Position numbers and translations under genes: made by a program. From Crocodylus rhombifer (taxonomy: Eukaryota > Chordata > Crocodylia > Crocodylidae), in assembly GCA_038503035.1 (NCBI GenBank), contig JAVSML010025178.1, forward strand, positions 476,149 through 540,148: a stretch of 64,000 bases of DNA, written 5' to 3'. The notes beneath the pieces were generated by a model that was not told where the DNA came from, ran no database searches, and saw only the letters and a list, made by a program, of their open reading frames with translations. The first letter of the stretch is position 1. Each line of letters begins with the position of its first letter. Shown here piece by piece: positions 34,040-45,944 of the stretch.

Positions 34040-37000
34040 CTTGTACTTTCTGGAAAAGAAAAGAATCAACAGGACGGAACAAGTCTCTGAATTGGTACTT
34101 CAGCAAAGTACCAGAAAAATGTTTCCCGCTGAAGCGTCTGCCAGGCAGTACAAGTGCTGCACGAGCAAAAACTCAGCAGCAGGATGAAGAGGAGTGACTT
34201 GCATCGTATGAAACTATCTGCCTTCATCGGACCCAGGGAAGAGCTGGGTGTACCTCCACGTACCCCTGTCCTTGGCTGAGCTTTGCCAAGATAAGTCTTT
34301 TGAAAAAAAAAAGGGGGTGAGGGAGGGAGGGGACAGGAATGAAGGACAGAAAGTAAATCTCTGGCTTCAGTAACATCTGCTGGTTCCTAAAGCCACTCTA
34401 TATTTCCTCTTGCTCACAGAGTAAGAGTGCTTTGGCCAACTCTGCACTCCACAAAATGCCTTAAACAATATTCAGTAAAAGGAAACACTGTGTCCCTTCA
34501 AATATCAGTCTGTGGCTGTGCCCTCTGTTTAGACCCCTGCCTTAGGGTTTTAATTGTATCCTCCCTCACCCCCTGGTGGTTTAGCTTAGTTGTCCTGATG
34601 TCTCCACTTATAGTGGAGGGTAGAGCTGATCAACTGCAGGCTCCGCTGCTTCCGAACTCAACCAAGGAGCCACTTTAATTCCAGCAGCTGTTGCTGATTT
34701 TGCAGCAGAACCATGGGAATTTTGTCTCTCTGCAGTCCCTCCCCCTCCCTTTTTCATCATAGCATAAGCAAAAAGGAGCAGAAGGAATAACAGAGCAGTT
34801 CCAGCTAATAAGAGCTCTTCGTCCAGCAGGTATAACAAAATAGGAATTGACATACTAAATCAGATCATACTAAATCCAGCATCCTGCCTGAGCGCACCAG
34901 TACCAGATGCTTCAGAGGGAGGTGTAAGAATCCTGTAGGAGACTAATGTGGAATATTCCCCCCCACCCCTAAAGCCCCCCATTAGGCCTTGCTCTGGTCT
35001 TTAAAGCTGTGTCTAAATAGTACGCTGCAAGGCAGCACAGAGCTGGCTGTAAAGGAGTTGTTTGAGTACTGGAGAAAGTCTAACCATGGCAGCACACAGC
35101 TCAGTGTGGTCTTATTTCAGCCTTTAAGAGTAGCACTCTTACATACCACTCCATACCACCGTCATCAAAAAATACACATATGACTTATTTGTCCATAAAC
35201 AAATGTGCTACTCGCCCTGGGTGAGTGGCATTCTTTTGCAAAGCTACTGGTCCACAACAAGCTACTTCAAGTGATTTTGTTAAATTCTACACTGGGAAAA
35301 TGTTAATTTCTAGATAAATACAACACTGAAAAAAAAATGAAAGCCTGGGTTTTTTTACAATATAGGAAACTACAAAGTACATTCTGTCCTCAATAATTTG
35401 AAAACAATTGCAAATTGTGGCCTACAAGATGTTGTCTGAAAAACTTTTTCTTGAAGGAAGACTATGAGCAGGGGAGGAACAGTTGTATTGGGATTTTGGA
35501 ATGAAACTGGGTGTGAAGTTTACTAGTTAAAATGGGGAATGAAGAGAAACTGTTTTGAATTCCCTGCCTCTCAAGTAAAGCAGAGAGACCATTAGACCCC
35601 ATCTCAAATGCATATACCTTAAAGTAAAGATAATTTCACCCCTCAACAGATGCAAAAGTAGCAGCTGGCTTAAGAGACAGAAATGAATGCCTTCTTTTAA
35701 TGACTATATTCAACACAAATACCAGAGCAATTGGCACAACATTAATACCAGTGTTAGATTTTGTAAAAAGTAAGTCAAGTCAGCCATGTAGCAAACATTA
35801 GTATTCTCGTATCCAACTATGTTTCATGTTCATAATCAATAATCTTTGAATCAATGAACATGTTCTTTAAAAATAGGAACAAGAGTGTAAGACAAATCCT
35901 TCATATGAGAGATGCTAAACTTTCTAGTCCCAAAATACACTTTTACTTCATTTTAACTGAACAAAAAAGAGAGAGCGAGAAGCAGCGCTTGGTTGGCTGT
36001 GCTGACTTCTAATGAAAGTTAGTTTGTGCTCAGTGTTCTGCAATCTAAAATTATAATGGACAGGCTGCTCTATTCCCACCTTTTATTGAGTCCTATTTTA
36101 ATACTCCAAATATATACTACCTAAATTTGTATACTCTTTAACAGTAGTTAATCTTCAATTAAAATACCTAGAGCAGAAACTAAGATAACTGGTTTAAAAG
36201 GTAAAAGCTTATTGACAAAAATGTATTCTTCATATTGCCTTTTTTAATTCTGCATATTAAAAATGTCATTTTTATGACTTGAAAAAAATCTTCAAGAATA
36301 ATGAAGGCTAACAAAAGACTGAAGAGCAGTAATTTAAAAAGCTCCATATGTAGCATCCTGATTACTGTATCAGTCCCATTTCCATAACGAAGGGAGAAGT
36401 CACCGAACTGCTGCCTGTCCTTTCTGGTGACAAGGAAAGGGCAAAGAGGACAGAGTGTTTTCAAGGCATCATCCTTCAGGCAGCAGAGGAGGAACAAGAA
36501 AATCTCCTGCAGTACAATATGTGGGTGTCAGTGTCTGGCTCTTTTCTGGAGTCTGGTAACCCCAGCTCTGGTGGTCCCTGCACATGCACTTAATTTGGAA
36601 GCGGCTGAGTTCAAAAGTTTATCCTCACTTTTTGACCTGCAAAGGTTTAGTGTGTGGGTGTGCACATGAGTATATACATCATGCCACACAAGTGGAGGAT
36701 GTGCAGCCACGACATATACAGCACATGTGTTTTTTGAATGCAGGTCGCACCGTGCATTTTCAAATGCTTTAACATGCATATATTATCCAACATGCATCAG
36801 ACGCACTGCACATCGTGTGGTCAGTCAGCCTACACAATGCAGCTAAGGAAAGGTTGGGTGCATTTTAGAATCTGGTACCTCACTGGAATGTATTTATTAG
36901 CATGTCTCCTCCCCACCCTGCTGAATAATCACAGAAGTGGCTAATTTATAACAGCATAAATGCAGGTATAGCACGTGGAAATATGACAACATAAATCCCA

Positions 37001-37605
37001 CAGCTAAGGTAGCATGATATTTATGCCTACTATCTATACATCATAATGATGGGTCCATTTGCAAATAGGCTGTCTTGATATTATGTTTTTTACTAGAGTA
37101 TTTGTAAATAGTATTGGTACTACAGTACCTTCGGCAGATCAAGAAAGATGCAGATTAAGTATTATAGCAATGCAACTTGATAGAAACTGCATCTGTAAAT
37201 GTACCAGGGCTGGGATGAAGTGAAGTACCTGGGAGGACTAGGGAGCACAGGAAATCTGGGAGATGCTGGGTGTTAGTTCTATTAGACAGAGAATAAGTAG
37301 CCACAAGCCTAAGTCAAATCATTTCTTGCAATTTCTTTACAAGTATTCTTACTGCCGCCATCACCCACTAACAATTTTTTTTTTTGTTTCATTGCTCTAG
37401 GGCTTTAGTGATGCCTTAGCTTTCAGACAAGAAAGCTGCCATCTTGAATTCAGGTCTTGGCAAATATGCCAATGAGGAACCAATTTTCAATTAGTTGACT
37501 TTTAAGTTATTAGTAATTTTTATAACTTGCAGAGAAATTGTGTTAGACTTCTGGAAACTTACACCATTTGCACTGAAAAGCTTTCCACAAGTTTGCATTT
37601 GTGAC
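34040..37605. other. unassigned noncoding sequence
   Basis: AT-rich sequence without a recognised gene or clear transposon. The stretch 36640-36850 is rich in TGCA/CACATG-type motifs and might be an old DNA transposon, but I could not define ends. Confidence 0.5.
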
Positions 37606-37611
37606 AAGAAG

Positions 37612-38452
37612 TAGAGGTGCACCAATATATTGGTTGCGTATCAGATTGGCACCGTTAAAAGGAGAAATGACATTATTGACTATCAGCTTGTTTTGGTTGT
37701 TGCAGCCAATAATTACAACTGCATGTCCAAAACCCTCTGGTGAGTGTATTTTAGTCTCTGTCCCATCAGCCTGAGCCCGGGGCAGACTATAGGTCCCAGT
37801 GAGCAGCGAGAAGGGGAGAGGGCACCTGAGAGCAGTCATGGGGTGCCACGCTCAGCAACAAAGGGACTGTTACCAGCTCCTGCTGCCACTACTGCCATGA
37901 CAATGCCACATGCAGCAGGAACCTGACACTGGGGCTGCCAGGGAGACACTGGGCTGCACATGGGCAGGGTAAGGTGCCACGTGAGGGACATTCTGATCCA
38001 CCCGGCACCAGATGCCTTTGCAATAGCGGTTCCTCCCTGGTGGCCACGAGAGCTCAGCTACACGGGACCTGATGAAGCAACAGTGTACTTTGGGGCTCCA
38101 AAAGTGTCCAGCGCCACTGTCCACACAAGGGTCCACCCCACCTGCCCCGGACAGCAGCACAGGCTGTGTGGGGTGCAGGAATGTGGGTAGGAGTTGGGGG
38201 TGAGGGAGTGACATACGTGGGAATAATTTGGTCACCGCCTTCTTCATCAAGGGACAGAGCAGGCAAGAACCACTTGCATGTGCGTATGTGTTATAAATGC
38301 AAAACAAACAACAAAAGGTTTATTTATGTCAGTAGTTTAAAATGCCTTTCACTATTACCAAATATCAGTTATCAGATCAGTATTGGCCACTACGGCTGGT
38401 TAATCATCAGCTGTCGATATCAGCCAAGAAAATCTTTATCAGTGCACCCCTA
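37612..38452. mobile_element. hAT-like element with GGGGTGCACC ends, 841 bp
   Basis: The left end TAGAGGTGCACCAATATATTGG and the reversed right end TAGGGGTGCACTGATAAAGA are the widely recognised AGGGGTGCACCGAT class of hAT termini. Inside each end is an AT-rich ATTGG/CCAAT-like subterminal region, and the middle (about 37770-38270) is GC-rich filler. The flanking octamers 37604-37611 and 38453-38460 agree at 5 of 8 positions, which fits an old insertion. There is no transposase ORF; ORFs in the middle reflect GC content. Confidence 0.8.
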
Positions 38453-39750
38453 ATATTAAGTATTTTATATACTTAATATCTTTAATAGTTTGCAGCTGGA
38501 AGTATGCCTGAAACTGTCAGAGCAAGAACCACCCCCAGAAAACAAAAAACCCTAAAAAAAAAAAAAAAAATGTCCAGTTGATAAAATAGAGGAGTCAATG
38601 ATAGGTAGATAATAGAGACACTGAAATAGGATACACACTTTTTTCTGCTGGGTAGAAGTAAACTTTGCAAATGAACAGGAACTTTGTTTTATTGCTAAAT
38701 TTGTAATATTTCACTCAGAGTTACACAACAGTATGTTATTACTTGAGCCTGTACTATATGACTTTGTCAAATATAACAAAAAAGGGAAAATGATTTGCAT
38801 ATATAAGATAAACCAAATAAAATTTGTAGACATAATGGCACAGAAAAGAAAAGTTATTTAACAGAGCAGCCCATACATCAGCAACTGAAAACGGGAATTA
38901 AAACACAAGTTGATGCCTCAGGGGGAACATTCAGCACAAAGACGTTACAGAAGGCAAATCCAAGAAGACCAGACTACTTGACTGATGCCAAAAATATGCG
39001 AGTCTCAGTCTTCAAAAGTTCCAGGGATACAAAATGAAATGTTCATGATCACAGCCTTTGTATATTTAAAACCTTCCTATGATCTAACATATTACCTACA
39101 AAGATACCAATGGAAATGTTTTACATTTGATATTAACTTCCTGTCTGAATCCTCAAAAAAGTTACAAAGTATAGAGTTGTTTTGTTTTGTTTTTTAACCC
39201 TCAGAAAACTAAAATGATTCTACTTAGTGGCAACTGCAATGTGCAACATCATAGTCGGAGGAAACATTTCTAAAACTAATAGTATAATACAAGCCAGCTA
39301 CTAGGGAACAGCAATTTTAGCTCTTCACTAAAAAACAAAGATGATGATGTCTTAAAATAGAGGAAAACAGAAAATCAAGCTGTTTTTGAGTGGTACCTGG
39401 ACAAGAATTTAACGTTGGGTCCTTATAACTTCAGGGAAGCCACTAAATTGAACATACGGTGCAGATAATCCCACCACTTTCTGTAGAAAGATGCAGGAAC
39501 AACACATTTATTCTTTCAACAGGAACCTGGATTCTGCTCACATTTTAACCTGTGTAAATATGAAATAATCCCACTAGAGTAACTTCAGATTTTCAGTGAT
39601 ACAAATGAGAACATAATTTGACCATTACCTATAGGTTTCTAGCTAACGCTGCAGCATTCCAATGTGAAAGAGAAATTGGAAGCTATCTTGTACAATTCCT
39701 TGAATCTATGGTACTGTTTGTTCTGGCTACTAAATGTGAGGTAATGAATA
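38453..39750. other. unassigned noncoding sequence
   Basis: Contains an A-run at about 38553-38570. No gene or repeat is recognised. Confidence 0.5.
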
Positions 39751-39754
39751 GGGT

Positions 39755-39822
39755 AACTGGACTGAGAATTAAAAGACTTGGGAGTCCTAAACTGATAGTT
39801 TCTGGCTCAGTCACTATCCAAA
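39755..39822 (+). repeat. MIR-like SINE 5' fragment
   Basis: GGACTGAGAATTAAAAGACT, then TGGGAGTCC and TCTGGCTCAGTCAC, corresponds to the tRNA-related 5' half of a MIR-like SINE on the plus strand. Diverged. Confidence 0.5.
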
Positions 39823-39879
39823 ATACTTTAAATAGCAAAAGTGAGGCAGGCTGGTACATTTCTCTCCAGCTCTAACCTA

Positions 39880-39962
39880 TGAGAGAAACTGAGGCATAGA
39901 GAAGCTGAATAACTTGCTCAACAGCTGCAGAGGGAGTCAAGGCCAGGATCAAGTGTTGCATA
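39880..39962 (-). repeat. MIR-like SINE core, minus strand
   Basis: GAGAAACTGAGGCATAGAGA followed by ACTTGCTCAAC and GCCAGGATC is the reverse complement of the MIR core and 3' region. It lies in the opposite orientation to the 39755 fragment, so these are two separate insertions. Confidence 0.75.
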
Positions 39963-40747
39963 TAATAAAAGGAAATACATATATGCTTGATATCACTACA
40001 AATACATTTTTAAATTTGAAAATGTCCTGGTTGATGCAGGATGCTGTCTCCCCATAGTGCACTGATTTTTAATTTTTATATTTATATGCATAACTCCACT
40101 GGGGTTTGCTGCTGATCTGGGTTTATTTTGGATGTAGCTAAAAAAAAGAAAAAAAAGAAAGAGCAAGCATTTTCTTGGAGGAGAGGGGTTATTTGGGAGT
40201 TTAATGTTTCAAATATGCTTTTGTTAAGTGCTCTTGACCAGGAACATTGCTTAAGGTCATTAACTTTAAAGTCAAATCACAGGCAACTGAACAGCTCCTG
40301 TCCTTTTTCTATGGCCTCCATGCTTACCACAGAAGGCCAATTATTTTCAAACAAAATGTGAGAAGTACATTCTCTCCCCTAGAGCCATATTTGTTCATTG
40401 TTTTACTTCTGATTATACTTCCTGAGTGTGAATTCATGTCTGGATTTCCCATGTTCCCACCAGAAACATGGTGCTCAAACAGGAACCCAGCCACCAAGGA
40501 GAATAATGTCAAAAGGCATATTACAGCCTTCAGAAGCTTTAGCTTTGGGTCAAGACTAAATTTAAGCTACAAGAGGAAATTTAGATACCGAGTTCAAAAG
40601 TCAATTGAGTTCATTAGTTCATTCTGCAGTTTCCTTCATTTACCTTCACTCCATGTCTTCCAAGGCTGTCTAAAAAATCAATTCACAACTCCTTCCCAGC
40701 TTATCATCTCTCTAAATTTGTGATCTTATCCAGCAAAAAGAAAATTC

Positions 40748-40791
40748 TACTTCCAACTTTTGAGCTAATTACTTCCAACTTTTGATCTGCA
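40748..40791 (+). repeat. 22-bp tandem repeat x2
   Basis: TACTTCCAACTTTTGA begins two adjacent 22-base units, 40748-40769 and 40770-40791; the first 16 bases are identical. Confidence 0.9.
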
Positions 40792-40860
40792 CCCTGAACT
40801 AAGTTATTCAACTTCCTAATGCCTCAGTTTCTCTCAATTTAGCTTTGGAGAGAAATGTGC
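40792..40860 (+). repeat. MIR-like SINE fragment
   Basis: AGTTATTCAACTTCCTAATG and GCCTCAGTTTCTC follow the MIR core-to-tail order on the plus strand. Confidence 0.6.
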
Positions 40861-42584
40861 TAACTTCCCTCACTTCTGCTCTTCAAGTAAGGTGTTGCAA
40901 AGAACTCTAGTATGTACACACAAACCACTGCAAACTTTAGTACATTTCTCCCAAGATGTTTAGGAGGAGGATAAAATCCTCTAACCGGCTTTACTTTTCT
41001 TGTTAAATGCTCAACTGAAAAATATACTGACATAAACCATCATATGGTGTAAGCTGTCAACTGACACTTTTATGTTACATATTGATGGAAAACATATTCT
41101 ACTTTAAAACAATAAAAAATGATTGTATTCCCATAATCTCACAGTGCTGTAGTGCAGCAATACTGAAGTTATTAAGCAGGGCTGCTTCTACAAGGTAACT
41201 CTTACTGAAACTAGCAGCCTACTATGATGGGTCTGCTTGAAGGCCTCTATGACCAGATGAGCCATGTTAGTAGAAGTTCTACTTTTGGTAGGGAAACCTA
41301 TGCCAGGCAGGTCAAAGTGTAAAGGCAGGACAAAAACTAGTCCCCCAGTCCCTTGAGGCTGGGGGGTGGCTTTCAGGCATAAGACTGACAACTTCATGCT
41401 GCAAAAAATAATAAATTCCCAGAAACAGAGGAAAATTTTCACTGAGCTTGATCTTGGATCTTTGGGTCAGTAGGTGGCGTCCAAGTGAATTGTATGGCAG
41501 GCACCACCAAAACTTGCCTTGGCAAGCTGCTAGTATCCTGAAGAATCCACTGCTTCCACTTTGTTCTACATCACACATAATTCTCAAATGAACATAAAAT
41601 GTTGCCAATCAGAAAAATCAGCTCAATTTACAGGAGATGGAAAACAATTGCACAGTAGTCTGTGTGAGTGATGGCAGATACCCAAGAACGGATTCTATCA
41701 AATGGAACAAGAAAATGATGAACAAAAACTACAGCTGGAGGAAGAGGAGTTGCCTCATTTTGTGAGACACTGAACAAAGAGCCAATGGAAACAAAGAGAG
41801 TGGGAATCAGGCAACAATAAAATAATATATGCAAGATTTCAGGTACAACATGAGGTGACAATAGTCCAGTGCTACTCCCCCTACGAACAGGTGTAATTGT
41901 CAACAAAGACAAATGCTGTAGGGCCTCATTAGCAGAGATACACAGCATAGCTTCTTCATTATCATAGCCAATATAAATACAGACAATCATGCCTAAGACA
42001 CACTATCAGCACATACAGAATTGGTTTGTTTAATATCAATAGAGCATGACTCATGTAACTTTACAATACAATCATCTTGCGGTAGGGACATTTTGATATA
42101 TATCAAGTGCTTTGAAAGGGAAAGTACTATTGCATAAGTTATTAAAACAATGGAAGGCAAAACACTAAAATGTATATAAATACTTATGAAAAACTTCACT
42201 TAGTTGCTATATCATGATAATCTCAAACTGCAATAGATGAAGGGTACCTATCAGAGGATTCAGTTCTTAGCTAGGTTAATACTAGATCCGTCTTTTAGCC
42301 CAGTTTTTCTAATATTTCCAAACTAGCTTTACAAGTTTTAGGCAGCAAGTTACCATAAATTGACTGTGAAGAGTAATGCACAGATTAATAATAAACATGG
42401 TAAGTCAGTATAATGGCATGATGAATTTTCAACTTAATTACTTTTTAATTTACTTGACAATGACCAAGAACTTTTTGGGTGGTCAGATGACTAAACCTAA
42501 TTATAACAGGCAACAAAAAGCCCCAAGAAAGCCACTCTTAAGACAGCTGGCAAGAGTCCTATTCCTAGTACTAACACAAATGTA
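40861..42584. other. unassigned noncoding sequence
   Basis: No supported gene or clear repeat. The 120-codon minus-strand ORF at 41628-41990 has no recognisable domain. Confidence 0.5.
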
Positions 42585-42652
42585 CTTGTGACACTGGATA
42601 TGTCATTTAACTTCTCTGCTTCCCAACTCTGACATGGAGATGGTACTCTCAG
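42585..42652 (+). repeat. MIR-like SINE fragment
   Basis: TTGTGACACTGGATATGTCA, TTTAACTTCTCTGC and CATGGAGATGG follow the MIR core-to-tail order on the plus strand; diverged. Confidence 0.65.
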
Positions 42653-42934
42653 TGAAGGAAGATAAAGTCTTGAATGCTCATGAAGAACTCAGGAAAAAAA
42701 AGGAGGATTACCATGATCAGATTAAATGAATATCAGAGTAGATGCCTAAATCAGAAAAACAAAGCATTCAAAGTCTGGCACAATTTTTTTCCAGAATTAT
42801 GCCAGACAAACTTGTCACAGGATACATAAAATTCCAGAGTCACAGGCCCTCCAATGAAAAAAGCCCTGCCTTTCATATGTTCTGACCTCTACAGCGAGAT
42901 GGTCAAAGACTAGCCTAAATTATTCAAAGTTTTT

Positions 42935-42959
42935 AAAATAAATAAATAAATAAATAAAC
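42935..42959 (+). repeat. (AAAT)n microsatellite
   Basis: About six AAAT units in an AT-rich context. Confidence 0.9.
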
Positions 42960-43509
42960 AAACCAATAATAAACATACTTCTAATTCATGCACTGTATCA
43001 GGTGTGTCAGCTGTGGCTCCACTATGATTTTATCAGCACTACCCCATTTATAGAAAAATAGCTTGTCCAAAAGCACATAACCTTTGCTTCTAAACTGCAA
43101 TGGAATAACACAATTACTAAGGGAATTAGGTTGCTCTGGGTATTGGGAATGGCTTATACTATGATGACGTTAGTCATTTTTAGGACAAGTCCCAGAGGTG
43201 TTGGAACAAAGGGTAGAAGTCATGGAAATACAGAAAACAAAAGTCCCATGCACTGTTTTGTACCTAAAATAGCCATCATTTTTCTATTTTTAGCAAAAAC
43301 AAGAACAGTGTATGAACTGTTGAACGGTATGTTGTTTGGAACAAGGAAGTTCCCAAACAACAACTAACTTGTCAACCTCACCCAAAAAAGATTATTGGTT
43401 TTTGTTTTGCATTAAAAACATGGTGGTGGTACCATAGGATGCTGCTTTAGGGAATCAAAGAGCTTAGTAAGAGCTCTTATATACAGGGCCCTGAGTAAAC
43501 CACAGTTTT

Positions 43510-44810
43510 GTGGACTGTGTGAATACCATGAAATTAGCTCCACATCGCAATTTTAAAGGGTTGCAAGCCTGATTTGGCAGCCGAATCTCCAAATCCAAAT
43601 CGAATCAGGAGACCCATTAATTTCTATGAATTGAACTGGAAGCCTCTGAATCAATTAGATTCAAAGTTAGATGAGCACCTTGCCGGGGTCATCTGACCCC
43701 GGTGCTCTTTCCTGCCAAGGCAGGGGTCGGACTAGATGATCTACCTAGGTCCCTTCCGACTCTAGCTACTATGAAACTATGAAACTATGAATTCAGAGAG
43801 ATTCAGCCATAGATTGTGCAGGCAGGCACAAGGCAGTGCCAGCAGGAGCAGCTGGGAGAGCAGCTGGATGAGCCCCAGCTTGAGTCAGCAGCCCTGGGAG
43901 AGGCCGTGGCTTGTCCGGCTGGTCCCCTGGCTGCCCCCCCCCGCCAGAGAAGCCACGGTGGCTGGGGGGAATGATTGGGGAGCTGGGGAATTGAACTTGA
44001 AGCTCACAGGAAGTTCTTGTCCATTCCCCCAGCTCCCCAATCATTCCCCCCCCGGCCCCCATAGTTTCTCCCGGGACTGATAGCTCAAGCTGCAGCTCGT
44101 CCGGCTGCTTCCCTGGCTGTTCCCTATCCTCTCTCACTGGGGCGAGGGGGGCAGTGCTGGTGGCCCTGAGAGAAGCCATGAGGGCTGGGGGGGAAGACTG
44201 GGAGCTGGAGGGGAATGACTGGGAGGTGAGGGATCGAATTGGGAACTGGGGAATCAAACCGGGAGCTGGGAGGAATGATGGGGAGCTGGGGAAGGAAACA
44301 GGGGCTTCCCCCCAGTTCAATTCCCCAGCTCCCTGATCATTCCCCCTAGCCCCCATGGCTTCTCCCAGGGCCACCAGCACTGTCTCCCTCGCCAGGGTGA
44401 GGGGGGATGGGGGACAGCCAGGGGAGCAGCCGGACGAGCCGCAGCTTGAGCCAGCTGTCCCGGGAGAAGCCATGGGGGCTGGGGGGAATGACTGGGGAGC
44501 TGGGGCAATGAACAAGAGCTTCTCCCAAGCTCCAGGTTCTCCCAGGGCTGCCATCACTGCCTGCCTTGCCCCAGTGGGGGGTAGCCGAGGGAGCTGCAGT
44601 TTCTCCTGGGATTTCTCCTGGCTCAAGCCGGGGCTCCCCCAGCTGCTCCCGCCGGCACTGCCTGCCTGTATAGTCTATGGCCAAATGTCTTTGGATTCGG
44701 CCAAATCAAATCGGGACAGTGATTCAAATCACCAGATCAAATCATTGTCCCACCAAATCCAAATCCAAAGCAAATACTTTCTGCTTTACACATGCCTAAT
44801 GATAATCGCA
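43510..44810. mobile_element. large palindromic element with alternating GC-rich modules
   Basis: Outer AT-rich arms contain GATTTGGCAGCCGAATC (about 43570) on the left and a complementary GGATTCGGCCAAATC (about 44694) on the right. Inside them, CCATAGATTGTGCAGGCAGGC (43808-43828) pairs with the region around GCCTGCCTGTATAGTCTATGG (44662-44682). The GC-rich core repeats one module around GGGAGAAGCCATGGGGGCTG in alternating orientation (+ near 43850, - near 44030, + near 44165, - near 44310, + near 44430, - near 44600). A CR1 tail interrupts the left arm. The right end ACACATGCCTAAT resembles a hAT-like terminus and the left boundary is approximate. The 277-codon minus-strand ORF in the core is a by-product of the repeats. 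Confidence 0.65.
43677..43791 (+). mobile_element. CR1 3' UTR tail inserted in palindromic element
   Basis: Contains GGGGTCGGACTAGATGATCT, then GTCCCTTCCGACTCTAGC, and ends in repeats of CTATGAAA, the CR1 terminal octamer type seen also at 49286. A perfect 9-bp stem with a 2-base loop lies at 43683-43702. Sequence before (ATTCAAAG) and after (ATTCAGAG) is similar and may be part of a target duplication. Confidence 0.85.
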
Positions 44811-45369
44811 AAAAAAATCTGTCTTTGACACCTAGTTTCAGGATGCTTGTATCATTGCTATTCTACTGATAAAGAAACTTTCAGTCTCCACTTCCACTAA
44901 TTCAGAAACTAAAGCCTAAGTCATTGGCTAAGCTTAAGCCAAACGGGTGGTAAACCTGTCATCTGGCCAAAGTTCCAGTTCAACTGTCTATGAGAAGGAA
45001 GTCAAGCCTCATAAACCAACTCCTGGTAGGAGCCACATCACTGGATACCCACATATATAATTACAATTACAATCAAAGTGGGCACATTGTGGGTGATCTG
45101 AGGAAAGAAAGCAGGAACCAAGTCACCTGAGAGACTATACGTTGTCACTCCAAGGTTGTATCTACACTAAAATTACAGCCACATGAAACTTGGAGCAATG
45201 GGGTAGGCAGGTTCAGATTAGTTGTATTTACCCATGTTTTAATAAAAGGGTAGCAGAATGGTATGCTTTGTCCCACTGCTGACTGCACGAAAGCAGTGCT
45301 CACTAATTGCCTTTTCGGACAGGGTAAATTCTGCAGATTTTCTTAATGGAAACACTTCCAAAAATTAAT
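44811..45369. other. unassigned noncoding sequence
   Basis: A GGTTGTATCTACACTAAAATT motif near 45153 resembles the end of a TCTACAC-type DNA transposon that could enclose the palindrome at 45375-45576. No gene is seen. Confidence 0.4.
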
Positions 45370-45374
45370 CCGGA

Positions 45375-45576
45375 TCAATTTAAAGTGGATTAATTAAACC
45401 ACATAAAACCCCTGTGTGGACATAATCAAAATGGCCTTCCTTGGATTTAGTTTAAATCAAATTCCAAAGTGAAGGAAGCTAAAGAATATTCAGGCTGCTT
45501 TAATTGAGAATACAAGTGTCCACACAGGAGGTTTAATGTGGTTTAACTAGCCCACTATAAAAGTTAACTCATTAAC
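45375..45576. mobile_element. palindromic MITE-like element
   Basis: AATTAAACCACATAAAACCCC and TGTGTGGAC (45392-45421) are mirrored by the reverse complement of 45518-45548, and weaker symmetry extends to about 45375 and 45576. The ~96-base centre is AT-rich. The short symmetric structure and the lack of coding capacity fit a fold-back or MITE-type DNA element. Its family is not certain. Confidence 0.6.
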
Positions 45577-45944
45577 TTTACATAGTATCTGATTCTGACA
45601 AGCCCTAACATGTGCCTGCAAGAGTGATCCCTGTTTGACACAGGTCTTCACAAGAACATCCTCCATCTGCCAAAAGGGGTTCCAGGAAGACCCCATGCTA
45701 CTCGGCTGGAAAAGTCAGGAGCAAGACAAGTGTCCAGTATTTTGCCTCTCTCCATTCCCAGTCCACAAGATACCTTAGTAGTTCAGCTGCTGATTCAGCT
45801 CCAGCCATTAGCAATTTCACTTTCTCCTTTGAAAGAGCTGCTCTATTCACTGGGCAGAAAAAGCCTCCCCTTCCCAAGTAAAATTAAGACAAGGTGACAG
45901 AGTCTATGTACAGTGTGACAGCAGACAGCTATTGTGGAAATAGC

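Noticed and set aside
40247..40723. 158-codon plus-strand ORF
   Set aside because: AT-rich, no recognisable domain, no splice or promoter context; likely a chance open frame.
43793..44626. 277-codon minus-strand ORF
   Set aside because: It lies wholly in the alternating GC-rich modules. The frame is open because of high GC content and repetition, the peptide is low-complexity proline/serine/alanine-rich, and no splice or start context supports it.
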